From Ceratotherium simum simum (taxonomy: Eukaryota; Chordata; Mammalia; Perissodactyla; Rhinocerotidae), in contig NW_004454175.1 of NCBI RefSeq assembly GCF_000283155.1, positions 705,761 to 769,760 of the forward strand: a DNA stretch of 64,000 nt, written 5' to 3'. Shown piece after piece: positions 1 through 11,124 of the stretch. The translations under genes and the position numbers were made by a program. Position 1 is the first letter of the stretch; every line of letters begins with the position of its first letter. The notes under the pieces were generated by a model, which saw only the letters and a list, made by a program, of their open reading frames with translations, was not told the origin of the DNA and searched no databases.

Positions 1-61
1 GAACCCGGGCCGCCAGCGGCAGAGCGCGCGCACTTACCCGCTACGCCACTGGGCCAGCCCC
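1..61 (-). mobile_element. ERE tRNA-derived SINE, head only (cut by window start)
   Basis: Read on the minus strand, the sequence starts at about 61 with GGGGCTGGCCCAGTGGCGTA, runs through an A-box-like stretch and reaches CGGCCCGGGTTC at the window edge. This is the head of the perissodactyl ERE SINE. The tail lies outside the window. The four other EREs here share the same head, which makes the call safe. Confidence 0.9.
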
Positions 62-1405
62 TAAAATAATTCTTAATAAAGTAAATAAGCAGTTAGGGCA
101 CCAGTTCTGCATTTACTTAGACTTTACCAGGGCCACCTCTAGGGTATTTGAGGCCCCAGGCAACTATTTTTGGCATTTTGATTAAAAAATGCGTTATAAA
201 ATGCATGGGTCATAGGAAGCAAAGTGATGTATCAATGAGGATTTAGAATAATAGGTAGAGAAAAGCTATTTGTATATTTGTTATTGTCCAATCAGGGCAT
301 GGGAAGATTCATCAGAGTGTTCAGGCACCACCCAGGCACCATCTCTTCATGTTCTTTATTGTCAATTATCCACATCCATTCGAGCCAAGATAATTTTGTG
401 CACTGTACCCAGATAATTTTATATCTCTCACACATAAAGAAAGGTAACAGCAATGTTATTACTCACAAGGTATGGCTCTTCAGAACCTACCTGTGGTTTG
501 TAGTTCCCTAATACCATTTATTTAATTCTGGTTACAGTATCGTTCGGGAACCTGTTAGTTCAAAGAATGTCCATCCCGCAGCCAGCATGGCTCAAGATAG
601 ATAGACCGGGGAGAGCATGGCATTGCCACATCCATTCGAGCCAAGGGACATCTATTAGAAGGGCCCACTGCTGTTATGGAACAGTAGTCTCAAAAACTCT
701 TGGAGATAAACTCAGCCACCCTGAGGGCTGCCTGGCATGTGGCACAGAGCCTGTGGAGGGCGTGGGATGACCTCCCTGGGGGCCAGCAGTGGGGGTCAGA
801 TAGGGTAAAGGATACCTGCCACCACCCCTGCCGCCTTCAGGTGCCCTAAGCCAGAGGTAGCACCATGACTAGAGCCGATATACCCAGCTCAAGTCCAGAG
901 GGTCAGCAGTGGACCACCAGTAATCCAGATGCCAAAACTCATCCTCACTCAATGAGTGAGGTCACCCCAAATCAGTGTGTCAGCTGATTCTGGCAGTCCA
1001 ATCTCACACGATCCAATGGAGGAAGTGCTACACTAATCAGCAGGAGCAATCTGCTTGCCAGGATGCCCTCATGGAACCAGAGCTGAGCCACAGGACCCAC
1101 AGGTGCAAGGCCTGGGGCTCCTCAGGGCAACCCCACAGAAGGCGTAGAAGGTCAGAGAGAAACGGGACCAATGCAAGTCCTGGTCCTGGCTCATGGCAGC
1201 CCTGCCAGGACAGCACTGCCGGCTGACTGGCCTCAGACACCACAGGGGGACTTCGAAATTTTTGAGGAAAGCACCCAAAACACAAGGGCCACTCAGTGTG
1301 GGGCACGGGGCAGAGGGCCACTTGTTCCTGCCTAACGGTAGAACAGTAGATCTGTACTTGCTTCAAGTGTCTCATTTAGTATTCTTCCTTGAATGGGAAT
1401 TCTTT
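62..1405. other. Non-coding stretch, no gene recognised
   Basis: Mixed AT-rich sequence to about 560, then a more GC-rich part. Open frames on both strands overlap each other (for example 1037-1375 minus and 1193-1630 plus) and have no convincing splice sites, so I read them as chance. A 20-bp direct repeat (CCACATCCATTCGAGCCAAG) occurs at 370-389 and 626-645. Nothing else is identifiable by eye. Confidence 0.6.
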
Positions 1406-1407
1406 TT

Positions 1408-1540
1408 CTTTTTAATTATTTTATTGAAATCACATTGGTTTATAACATTGTGTAAACTTCAGGTGTACATCATATATTTCGGCTTCTGTATAGACTGCAT
1501 TGTGTTCACCACCAAAAGTCTAGTTTCCATCAGGAATTCT
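1408..1540 (-). mobile_element. L1 3' UTR fragment
   Basis: The stretch ATTGAAATCACATTGGTTTATAACATTGTG and the following TGTACATCAT match the 3' end of the younger L1 at 61130-61240, here with more divergence. The orientation is minus. Only the last hundred or so bases are present, so it is a strongly 5'-truncated copy or a remnant. Confidence 0.75.
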
Positions 1541-1974
1541 TTAAAGAGAAGGATTACATCACACACCTTTTCTGTGTCAGTCACAGACCCCTGCACCGTA
1601 CTAGATTCATACCTGATGCCCAGAGGGTAACTCCAGACCCACGGACTGGCCAAATTCTTTCCCTGGAAGCAGAGTGAGAGAAATGCTGGCCTGGGGGTGA
1701 CACTCATGGAAACAACACACAAGATGATATTGAATCATTAAAATTTCCCCTTTGCATGAATCCCCTTTGATGGTGTGCAATCATCAAACAGCCTCTCATA
1801 TAACAACCAGGACTCCTGCTGGTCCATCCATATGCTTCTACACTAACATTCTGAAATATCTTTTTAGCAACACCAAAGAATGTAGATGATACCTTGTAGT
1901 CTAAAGTCTTTTTAATATTCTGAAAAATCATTTTCTGTATCCTTATACAAACAATATACCTTATCATCCTTTGC
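1541..1974. other. Non-coding stretch
   Basis: No exon or repeat recognised. The minus open frames at 1459-1722 and 1704-2114 have low-information translations, the second dominated by the neighbouring TG repeat, and lack splice signals. Confidence 0.5.
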
Positions 1975-2080
1975 AATGTATGTGTGTTTGTGTTTATATA
2001 AATATGTGTGTTTGTGTGTATATAGATATGTGTGTGTGGATATGTGTTTGTGTGTGTATTTGTGTGTGTGTGTGTATTTC
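1975..2080 (+). repeat. Imperfect (TG)n/(TATG)n microsatellite
   Basis: About 105 bases of TGTG blocks interrupted by TTTG, TATA and GATA units, ending in an uninterrupted TGTGTGTGTGTG run near 2063-2076. The interruptions suggest an old, fairly stable array. Confidence 0.9.
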
Positions 2081-2982
2081 TTCCACTAGCCTTAGTGGGA
2101 AAACCTTGGAACAATTAATTCCTCTACCCAGGCTTCTAATTCTCTTTCTCTCTCCTACTCTCAGTCTTCTGGCCAATTTAGCCTTTCTCTCCCATTTTGC
2201 CTTTTCTCAGTGAAACTGCAATGTTTCCACTTTTGAGTGTCATTTCATTACATTTCTGAAGCAGCCACCCAGCATCCTCAGATTAACTCTTGTCTGGCTG
2301 GAAGTGTAAATGGATCATCAGGGCATCATGTACTTCATCAAAAAAGAATCCTCCGTGTGACGTATATGCCCTCCTTGTTGTGCTAGGGGGCATCAATTAA
2401 TGTCAGAAGCCTGACAATCCCCTGAACACATCCCTTTGACTACAGATGCTCGTGTGACATTTCCTGACATCTGGGCAATGTTTTCTACATGTGGCTCACT
2501 CCTCTTGCTCTTGGTTTCCATGACTTTCTTACACTTGTTTCCTCATTCCCTTCTCCTTCTGGGGACAAAGAGTATAACAGGAGTGGGTTTCAGTGAACTA
2601 TAAACCCCATAGGATGTCTTTCTCTTTTTCTTTCTTTCTCTCTCTCCCTTTCCTATAAGAAACTTACTCAAACTTGAAAAAGTAAAACAATACTTTTTTA
2701 ACCCTTTCTCCTACATTCTTATAGTTATACAATGGTTAGGTTTTTAAAGAAAGCCTTCAACCATAAGCTTCCAAAGATGACAACCTCGGAATTAGAGGCC
2801 AAGATTTTCATTAGTACTTTAAAAAAAAAAAAAAAAGATTATATGGAAAAGGACTTCCATTGTCAAAGGAAATACATGGGATACTCTCCAAGAATGGAAA
2901 CTGTGACTAGGCAGACCCACTCTGAGTCAGTAGATGGGGTGGGGTTGACCCATAGGGAAATAAACCTAACTCGCTTTCTTGT
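2081..2982. other. Non-coding stretch with a CT-rich tract and an A run
   Basis: Contains a pyrimidine tract at about 2628-2660 (TTTCTC/TTTCT units) and a 16-17 base A run at 2820-2836. The open frame 2732-3019 crosses the A run and the start of the tandem duplication, so it is not a gene candidate. Confidence 0.5.
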
Positions 2983-3070
2983 ATTGCATAGAGAGAAACT
3001 GTGCTGGGGTCAACACTGAGAAAGGAATTGCATAGAGAGAAACTGTGCTGGGGTCAACACTGAGAAAGGA
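2983..3070 (+). repeat. Perfect 44-bp tandem duplication (two copies)
   Basis: Copy 1 is 2983-3026 and copy 2 is 3027-3070. Both begin ATTGCATAGAGAGAAACTGT and end CTGAGAAAGGA, and I see no mismatch. Perfect identity suggests a recent event or a polymorphic minisatellite seed. It lies outside any exon I can support. Confidence 0.95.
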
Positions 3071-3959
3071 GTGCAGAGATGAGTTATAGAGAAATCGTAA
3101 CCTGGGCTCATATGGGACCACAGGCGGCATTTGTTGTTCTAAAGGCCCTACTGACCCCAGGCATTTGGAACCCCTCAGAGAGAGAGAGCCCCTTGTGTGC
3201 ATGTACCCGGGCACCCTGCCCTCATGCCTGCACCCTCTCTTTGCCTTTGTGGTTGGAGTGTCAGTGGTAACTTTAGTCACAAAAGCATAACTGATGCTCA
3301 GTGGGAAAATCTAACATATCCTTTCAGGACGTAGAACTGTCTCCTCACAGTGCCGCTTACACATCTTGAGACGGACAGAAAGCACACACCAGTCAGAAAG
3401 AAACCAAAGGGAAAGGCCACTGCAAATAAATGGAGAGATGTTTCCTGCATCCCTACAGAGTTTGTGTGAGAAAAAAAATATTGCTTGTTTACAGGAACTT
3501 GACCTTCAGATTTTGAAGAAAAGAAAGATGCAGTGGGGGTCACCAGTGAAGGAAATGTCTTTTTCTTAGATTTTTAACGTCAGTTTTGTAAATGGGTCAA
3601 GCCAAAGCGAGCTAGGAGATCAGTAAACTGATTTTTTTTTCCTCCTAGGAATCACCTTAGTCCCACTATTCTTTATCATGCTGGAGTCTTACCCTAGACA
3701 AAAATATTGTTGCTCTTAGGATAAACTTGAGGGAGAGGAAACATGGGGACCTAGAAGGATTATGGTTTTAAAACTTCAAAGCCTTTTGCTTTTAGCACTA
3801 ATTCTAATTAACGTTTAATGGATACTCCAGAACAACCCTTCCAAAACCAAACCAGGAGAGACAAGCAGTGCAGCAAAAGATATACCCGTTGGCAGTCCAA
3901 AAGGGATTAGACACAAAGCCGAGAAAAATCTGTGTGGTGACAAATCGCTCTGACGCCTT
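3071..3959. other. Non-coding stretch
   Basis: No repeat family or exon is clear. The open frames 3079-3270 plus and 2966-3280 minus overlap on opposite strands and 3366-3569 plus lacks splice signals. I treat all three as chance. Confidence 0.5.
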
Positions 3960-4925
3960 CACCTTTAAGCCTCAGTTAAACAATCTTGACTAAGAAATGG
4001 CAATTTCATAAGAAAGAAACATGGTCTGAGCTCTAATAAAACACTTCTTCCCTGCTTTCCCGAAATTAATAAATCCAAGAGCAGATGTCCTAAGTTTATT
4101 AGGGTGGTATTTCTACAAACCTAACCCTGGTACTGGCGCCTGGTCTAACGGCGCCCAATATTGTCCTGGAACATGTTTCTGCTCTGATATTCCGCAGCAC
4201 TCAGATACCTGGAGTGCATCTACGTAAATCAGCAGGAAAAAAAGAATTCTAATGACAGTAACAACTGCTTCCTATTCAGTGATTGAAAACTGCAACTATA
4301 TTTTCCAATCTGCTGGCGCTGATGGAGTGTCGTCATGTGGAATGAAAAGCCACGGAGCATAGTCCCGTGCCCGTATGCTTATGAGGTCCTGTTTGTATCA
4401 AACCCAAAGACGACTTGATTTTTAAATTGGTTTCTGAACTCCTGTCTTACAAGCTGAAAGACACAATGTATTTATTCAAGGAGAGCTCCGCAGAGGTGAA
4501 GCGAGTGATCCACGGAGACTCTACCATAACTTCTCCCCAACTGCCATTCATCAAACATGTTCCATCTCATGAACCATGAATCATTTCATTTTTAAGTACT
4601 CTTTTATTTCCTTTAAATTTATCTAAAACTTTATTAGATTCAACTGGCACAGTCCTGACAGACAGCCCGCATACATTTTAAACCTTCCCAGCGGAGAAGC
4701 ATAAAACATTTAAAATCTATATTTGATCTGACAACAGCAGCACAGTGTTTGAATTAGAAACAGATTAGACATAATTGAAGATAAAGTGGACGCAAGCACC
4801 CCTCCCATTTTGGTGAAGTGGGCTTTAAATTATCAGATTCATCCAGAATACATTACCGAGAAACATTGAATTGTTATCTTTAGACAGCCTTTTCTAAGAG
4901 TTTACAATTTCTCAGTTCAGTGAAG
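3960..4925. promoter_or_regulatory. Candidate conserved non-coding element next to an exon
   Basis: Almost 1 kb with no recognisable interspersed repeat, of high complexity and AT-rich, keeping several CpGs (for example at 4136-4155 and 4320-4345) that would normally decay. TAATTA- and ATTAG-like homeodomain-type sites are dense at 4560-4760. It ends about 70 bases from the exon at 4996. This profile resembles intronic enhancers of developmental genes. The evidence is only appearance, because I cannot compare species. Confidence 0.3.
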
Positions 4926-4995
4926 CTTACCACCAGCTTGTTATCAGAACAAAAAATGAAAAATCATTTGGTTCAGAGCACAGAACTGATCTCAC

Positions 4996-5099
4996 CTCAA
5001 AAAGTACACATTTCCTTCTGATATCAGACACTTCATTGGACAGCGATGGGGCTACTTCGTGCACAATCTTTTCAGGTCCTTCCACCTCCCAGGTAATGC
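4996..5099 (-). CDS. Internal coding exon, gene not recognised
   Basis: On the minus strand a polypyrimidine-containing acceptor (GCTTGTAGCCTCCTTAG) precedes 104 bases open in only one of three frames, followed by a strong donor, TTTTTGAG/GTGAGATC. The exon begins with two bases completing a split codon and ends on a whole codon, giving 34 residues that start ITWEVEGPEKIVHEV and end RRKCVLFE. The peptide is hydrophilic with no low complexity. It lies 11.4 kb downstream of the dynein-like exon on the same strand, so it may belong to the same transcript, but I see no dynein motif in it. An exon ending in phase 1 must precede it. The weak candidate at 14665-14722 would fit. Confidence 0.55.
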
Positions 5100-5164
5100 C
5101 TAAGGAGGCTACAAGCAGGCATTGTTTACTCCTAGGGATCCCTGCCAAGCCCCGCCTCCATCCT

Positions 5165-5255
5165 TTAATTAAACATCCCATGCGTCACCTGCACACACTC
5201 ACACCCACGCAGTCACACCCATGCACACGCGCGCGCACAGACACACACACAATCT
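5165..5255 (+). repeat. CA-rich tract with a (CG) core
   Basis: Blocks of CACACA and CACCCA surround GCACACGCGCGCGCACAG at about 5225-5242. Alternating purine-pyrimidine sequence of this kind can adopt Z-DNA, and the CGCGCGC run is unusual in a CpG-poor background. Confidence 0.8.
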
Positions 5256-6145
5256 TGGCTTTGCCAGAGTCCTTCCATCTTTCTCATTAGTAATGGAGCT
5301 GAACTCATTATGCAAAGCAAATTTGCTAAATTTAATTCATGAAAGTTAAATTAAGTTTGAGTACAATAGCATGCCATGTTTTGGGGGTTTTGTTTGTTTG
5401 TTTTTACAAACAAAATCAGACTTTGGGACAAAAATCAGACTTTAACAGAACCAGAAAAATAATTGCATTAAAAAGTGAATTACAAAGCGTGAAACTGTCT
5501 AGGTTACTTTCTTCTCATTAAATATATTTTTACTCATTTTCAGTGTAAGACATACAATTACTCTTATAAAGCATGAAATCTCAAGTTTTCTAATGACAAA
5601 ACATAAGGAAAGGGGAAAGGAGAGGAGACACAATTATTTTGGAAAAATTGGGGGTCCAGCCAGATCATGGAAAGATCCGAACCCTTTTGGTTAAGCCAAA
5701 TCTTGAACTTTAGCTTTTAATCCAAAAGTTTCCAGGGTAGGAAAGCAATAATTTTTACACGCAACCAGAAATATTCTCTCTCTCTCTCTCCTTATTTATT
5801 TTCATTCCGCCAAGTTTCAAAGAGGAGCTAAGGATTCGGGGGAATCTGCTTTGAGACAAGCATTAGACCTGGCACGTGGTAGGTATTTAATAAGTATTGG
5901 TGCAATTAAGTGATTAATTTAATGATTATCTGGCTTTGATTTTGCCATCTCCCATCTGGACTTTAATGTGCCACAGCTTGTTCTCCAAAGCACATTCTTT
6001 TGTTTTCCGTGTTACTTTGCCCCTTAGGAGCATTTTTTTAATTGGAAAAACCTTGAAGTGCTTTGTGATTTCCAAATAATTTGAATTAGGTACTCTAGAT
6101 TTAAGTACCTTAAATCTAGGGAGAGTCTTCAATACATCAGAGTTA
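5256..6145. other. Non-coding stretch
   Basis: AT-rich sequence with a short (TC)n run at 5776-5791 and small poly-T tracts. No exon with paired splice sites and no repeat family was recognised. Confidence 0.5.
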
Positions 6146-6214
6146 GACTGCGCGTGTGCAGGAAGTAGGTATGTGTGTGGGCATGCATGCGAGCGTGTGT
6201 GCATGCGTGTGTTA
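6146..6214 (+). repeat. Alternating purine-pyrimidine tract (GTGCATGC-rich)
   Basis: Includes CTGCGCGTGTGCAGG, then GTATGTGTGTGGGCATGCATGCGAG and GTGTGTGCATGCGTGTG. It is an imperfect GT/GC/AT alternating tract and a second local Z-DNA-prone site about 1 kb from the CA/CG tract at 5165. Confidence 0.75.
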
Positions 6215-6291
6215 TTAAGGAAGTCAGTCATGCTGAGAGTCAGCAAGTCCTTTTTAGCCACATCATTCCTAGAAGACAGCCTTCTAGGACA

Positions 6292-6435
6292 GGAAAGAAA
6301 ATAGATTTGAGAGTCCGACAGACCTGAGTTTAAATACTAATACTAATGTGACTGACCATAGGCAAATTCCTGGACCTGGTTTCCTCCTCAGACGAAGAAA
6401 ATACCTCCCGCCAGGGCTGCCATGAGGTTTAAACG
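6292..6435 (+). mobile_element. MIR SINE fragment
   Basis: Order matches MIR: GAGTCCGACAGACCTGAGTTTAAAT, then TGTGACTGACCATAGGCAAATT, TTTCCTCCTCAGA and ATGAGGTTTAAACGAGGT. Old and diverged. Confidence 0.75.
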
Positions 6436-7946
6436 AGGTCACATTGTTGAAAAACTTCATACTGTGTGAACTCTAATTTAGAACCTAAAACCTTATGGCC
6501 TGCACACACGTTGTTAAAAATTGGGGTTGTGTTCCTCAAATGCACTTTGAATAATAAAAATATCAAAATGATAATGAAACAAAAATAAAACGCAAACATT
6601 TTACGATAAATGTTTACATGACACAAATGATTTTACAAACATGTATTTTAAATGTAAAAACAAACTCAGATATAAAATTTCTATCATAGCTTCTCCTTTT
6701 CAGAGAGTTTTCCAGCTAAGCTGAACCAGCGGGAACTTCGTACAATACAGCGAGTTTGGAAAGTAGGAACCTTCTTCCATTGCTGGTAAATCTTGTGGCC
6801 ATGATAGGATTCTTGATGGCTCTGACGACTTTGGGACTGCATTTAAATTAGAGTCATTTGTCTGAAATTTTTTCTTAACCTATCTTATATGCATGACTGA
6901 TTATGAAAGTCTCTTTAGGTAAATGCTAGGAGAACAGTGTCCTTGCAAATTCATATTCTTCAAGGACCTCTCACACTTTTGTTTCAATAAGTTCTCATTG
7001 CTACGCCACCGATTCTAACCATTTCCCTTCTCCAGAATGCTCAAGTTATACAAAGTTCTTTTCCTGGAAAAATCACAATAGCATTTGTTCTCCTTGACAA
7101 CATATTTTTTTGATGTCTCTGGGAGTCTGTTCTTCAGCATAGAAAAAAATAATAATGCTCTAGCCAAATCTGGTATTTAGTTCGTTAGACATACAACATA
7201 CAAATTTGCTGCAGCCAATCACGCAGCCATGGAAGTAAAAGTTTTCCACTCCACAAGCCATCTCATCACGTTTTATCACCGCTGATTGCTTCTACCTAAG
7301 CACTCTTCACTTCCTTCAAATATTTTCCCCTGCCCTTCAAAAGCGCACTCCCAGGCAAACGCAACAATTTGATATTGCAGGCTAGCTCACCTGCTTTCAT
7401 AGCCAACTCATGTTGCTTAAAATATCACGCTTTTTTTCCATGGGGTGGATTTTCTTAACATTTTTATTTTATCTTTTTTGTATATTTCCTCTTCTTAAAC
7501 TTGTCAAAGAGTAAAAATTATTTCAAAATTTGAAGTGACTTTGGAAAAGAGAGAGATCCTGTGATATAGACTCATTATGAAGGCAGTCAGCAGAATCACT
7601 TCCAACTAGGATGTGCCCTCCGAGTTTTCCTTCGAGTCGAAACAGCCCTGATTATGATGTGAGAACGGATCACAGTCACTAATCAGGAGACAGTAATCCC
7701 AGTGCAGCTGGGTGCCTGAACTTCTTTTAAGGTAACAACTTGCTATTTTGCAGGTGGCAAGCAGTTTTTGCATTTGAGAGAAGAAAATGGAATCTGTGTT
7801 TGGGGAAGACCCTTCATTTTGTCGAGAGGGACCGTTTTAATGAGCCCGTTTAGTCATGCAAATATAATGTGAAAGCATACCCATTGTTCTCAGGGAGACC
7901 CTGAGGTGGAGAATCCACCCAAACGCCAAGGCTTCAGGCTGAGAGG
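6436..7946. other. Non-coding stretch with few recognisable repeats
   Basis: AT-rich, mostly unique. At 6690-6775 on the plus strand a strong acceptor-like sequence (CTTCTCCTTTTCAG) is followed by 59 bases open in one frame up to GTAGGA. I did not accept it because the donor is weak and no plus-strand partner exon is visible. No repeat family was identified. Confidence 0.4.
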
Positions 7947-8393
7947 TTGAGTATCCTATTTACAATGTCAATTGGGCTCTTAGCAGCACTATGCTCTGTG
8001 CAGTCTCAGCAGGGCTATCCTCCATACCCAGATTTAGACCACCATCTCCCACCTGGGAGATGCCCGTCTTTTATGCCCAGGCATTTTCTTATGGGAGGCT
8101 GGGACCTGAGGCTGAACTATCAGCGATTTGCAGATCGGATCCCCTCGTTGCCTGAATATGGGAACATAGTAAAGGCCCTGGGTTATAGCCTTGGTACTAG
8201 CCCAACCTGGACTGGATCGAAGGTGTCCCCAACAGGATGCTACCTATGGCTGAACATGTCGGACTTAGGGAAATGTACAATGAACTCTCATCTGGGCCGT
8301 GGGAGATTCCCTCTGAAGGAAATTGATCCACTCCCACTGTCAGTCACCCAGAAGCTGGAAATGAATGGGCATATACTGGAGGAGGCAGGATAG
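7947..8393 (+). pseudogene. Possible endogenous retrovirus envelope-like fragment
   Basis: A 148-codon open frame on the plus strand. The start is hydrophobic, a cysteine-containing proline/glycine-rich middle section follows, and there is an N-glycosylation-type NMS site at about residue 103. It resembles the surface-subunit part of an old retroviral envelope, but I cannot name a family and see no LTR pair, gag or pol nearby. A stop closes the frame at 8391. Downstream, between about 8400 and 8670, short glycine- and proline-rich open stretches occur in other frames, as expected for a decayed copy with frameshifts. The alternative is a chance open frame, since other unsupported frames here reach 145-157 codons. 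Confidence 0.3.
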
Positions 8394-9740
8394 GTTCTCT
8401 CTGGAACTGGGAGTTGATTGGACTCTAGGTATGAATGCGTGGGAATTCCCATTGGTAGGGGTTGAGCTGCCCTCAATATTGGGAAGCCTATGGGGATTAC
8501 GAAGGAAGATTTTGGCTTCTGGTCTTTGAGTGGCCCCTCTGATAGCAGTTATGAACCACTCTGTTTTGTCTATTATCCCAAAGCCTGGCCAGAGGTACTC
8601 AGAGAAGTAGGGAGGGCAGTGGTTCCCACCCAAGGCTTGAGTAGGCAAGTGCTGGAGGTGGGCTGAAAAAAGGCAAGTGAGCCCATCAAAGTGGCTATTT
8701 CATGAGTCATCAGTAGCATGGGCAGAGCCTGGCATCAAGATAAGAAGGCTGAGCAGAAAGAAAAACTAGAGGGACTTGTTCTCAGGGGCACTTCCATATG
8801 GTTATCAGGAGCCCAGATTCCTGGGCAATTCACACTGATAACTGAGAAGATGCCTTGAGAGGACCTCGCTTCTGGAAAGACCAATGGGAGCTCATGTCTA
8901 AATAATCTGGGTATAAAAAGAATGGGTTATTTCATTTTGTCACAAAATGGTTAAGCAGTAGACATATGAGTTGAGTTCTAATCACTACTATGGGGTCTTA
9001 CTAAAATCAGGAGGTCACCAGTAAAAGGCACACAAGAAATATTTATTCCTTTTTCCCTCTCTCCAAATTCAGATAGATCTCCTTTTCTGAGATTTAAGAG
9101 AACCAAAATGTGTCTACCCAAAGGAATATAATATAGTTATATCAAGATAAAGAATTAGTAATAGCCTAGTACATGTACTAGAAAATTTATGACGTATTTT
9201 CTTTGGCACTTCCAATTCTTGGAAATAAAGAGTCCTTGCCCTGAGTAAGCCACTCACAAATGAAGGTGTGCCTGTGGGTCTCAGAACACTGTCCTTCCAC
9301 ATGTCTTGCTTTTCACAGTAGAAAGCCAGATTCACCAAATATTTTTTTGTACCAACACCTTTCATCATTATAGAAGAGCTAAGTGTAGTATTTAGCTTTG
9401 AGAACGGAAATATGATGTTTGGTCACAAAAGATATACACTTTCCCAAAGACAGGGGCCATGAGGCAGCCAGCCTTCTAACATCCCTCCCTTTTCCATTTG
9501 CTTGAAATCGGGCCTCAAATCTAGAAGCGTAGTTTGTCTACCTCCCCTTCCATGTTCAGTTTCAACAAAATTGTGATTCTCAAGTTCTGCAGTATTTACT
9601 CCTACGTAATAGTAAGGTTCATTTAAAGTGAGTTATGGCTTTCAAATAGATTCTTCATTGGGCCATTTTTGGATGAGTTGTGTGTAATTCAGGGGAAAAA
9701 GGGTGAATTTAACAAGTTTGATAAAGGGACACATTGCTTG
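8394..9740. other. Non-coding stretch, possibly the tail of the env-like relic
   Basis: 8394-8900 is GC-richer than the neighbourhood and may continue the retroviral-like relic. 8900-9740 is ordinary AT-rich sequence with no recognised element or exon. Confidence 0.35.
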
Positions 9741-9744
9741 ATTC

Positions 9745-9925
9745 AATTTTTTGTTATTGATTTTATAGCTTTACTGAGGTATAATTGACATACAATAAAC
9801 TGCACCTATTTAAAATGCATGAATTAATCAATTTTAATTTATGTATATACCCATGAAACCATTACCACAATCGAGATAATGAACATGATCCTCACCCCAA
9901 AAAATTTCATCATGCTCCTTTGTTT
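9745..9925 (-). mobile_element. L1M-type 3' UTR fragment
   Basis: Contains TTTATAGCTTTACTGAGGTATAATTGACATACAATAAACTGCAC, then CCATTACCACAATCGAGATAATGAACAT. This is the well-known reverse-oriented L1M 3' region seen across mammals. Confidence 0.85.
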
Positions 9926-10519
9926 GACTCGGTTTTTAACCAAGGAGAATATATCCACAAGCTCTTTACTATACTCTCTGCCTCAGAGAGTCAAATTGCC
10001 AAGAAATCTATTTCTGAGCCTTATCTGGCTTTTATTTGGACAAGCTGAATAAATACACACAATTTGTTGACAATGCATTCTTAAATGAAAGTACAAGAAG
10101 TCTGTCTTTAAATTGCATCTTAAAAGAAGACATTTCCATAGTAAACTCTATTTGTCCCAAGAAGTATTAGACTACTTGAAAGATGGAAATTGAAAAGTAA
10201 GCAATCATACTTTGAAAGGTCCCTGGTTTTCATCTCTTACAGGTCTGCAAATTTCTCAGAAACTAAACTTGAGAAAAACAACAAAAACAACAGATTCCTG
10301 ACATGAGTATTGTAGCTTCCGCCCTGCCTCAGACTCAGTGATGCAGGTGAAACCCCAACCTCAGGATTTATTTTGGGGAACCACATTTTATAACTGGTCT
10401 CTAAATAAATGTTATTTAAGAATTGTTTGATAAAAATCTTAATGTTCCAGATAAAATAATGTCAATAGCACTATTAAAACTATGGTACAATCAGGGCTGG
10501 GTGGGTTGGGGGAATATTG
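9926..10519. other. Non-coding stretch
   Basis: No recognisable repeat or exon. The run ACTTGAGAAAAACAACAAAAACAACAG near 10267 is A-rich but has no retroelement body attached. Confidence 0.5.
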
Positions 10520-10745
10520 CAGTAGAATCTACCAATTCTCCCTGTTTCTGCCTCTCTCCTCTTCAGTCTACCTTCAGTGCTGTGGCCAGAGGGATCTTTT
10601 AGAACCTGGCAATTCTGTCACTCCTGTACCCCAAACTCCGCGACACTCCCTTTGCCTCTTCCTTGCCTCTTTTTCTCCTGAGAACTTATTTCCTTCTAAC
10701 CATACAATAGGTGCTTAGTAGATAAATATTTGTTAAATGAATGAT
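10520..10745 (+). mobile_element. L2 3' end
   Basis: Typical L2 tail: CTGCCTCTCTCCTCTTCAG..., CTCCTGTACCCC, and the terminal GTGCTTAGTAGATAAATATTTGTTAAATGAATGA. The orientation is plus. Confidence 0.75.
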
Positions 10746-10774
10746 TAAATGATAAAAATCATGATCTAAAGTGG

Positions 10775-10980
10775 CAGAAGAGGGAAACTGTGAGAAGGAG
10801 ACATTTTTGAGAATGAGTTTGGAGGTGAAATTGACCAGATTTAATAATTCATGAAATGTTTACAATAAGGAGTCAGGATGACTCCCAGGTCTCTCAGTTG
10901 GGCATCTGGATGGATTGGTGGTGCCATAACCTGAGTGAGGCAGAGAGGCAGTGGAGCAGATATGAGATATGGGACATCCT
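10775..10980 (-). mobile_element. L2 fragment
   Basis: Contains GGAGTCAGGATGACTCCCAGGT and GGCATCTGGATGGATTGGTGGTGCCAT, which are the reverse orientation of an internal L2 segment. It lies beside a plus-strand L2 tail, so two separate insertions are involved. Confidence 0.65.
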
Positions 10981-11124
10981 GTGTGAGAGGGCCCCTGGGG
11001 ATAAACAAATGCAGGCATCTGGTGGACAGCTAGGTACAGAGATCACAAGGGTCCCCTCTGCCCAACCACACTCATCCTTGCCTAGGTTCTAGATGGTGTC
11101 TGGAGAGGGGCAAAATCCAGATCA

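Noticed and set aside
1037..1630. Overlapping 112- and 145-codon frames on opposite strands
   Set aside because: No splice sites, promoter or protein-like pattern. GC-rich sequence gives long chance frames, and the plus frame runs into an L1 3' fragment.
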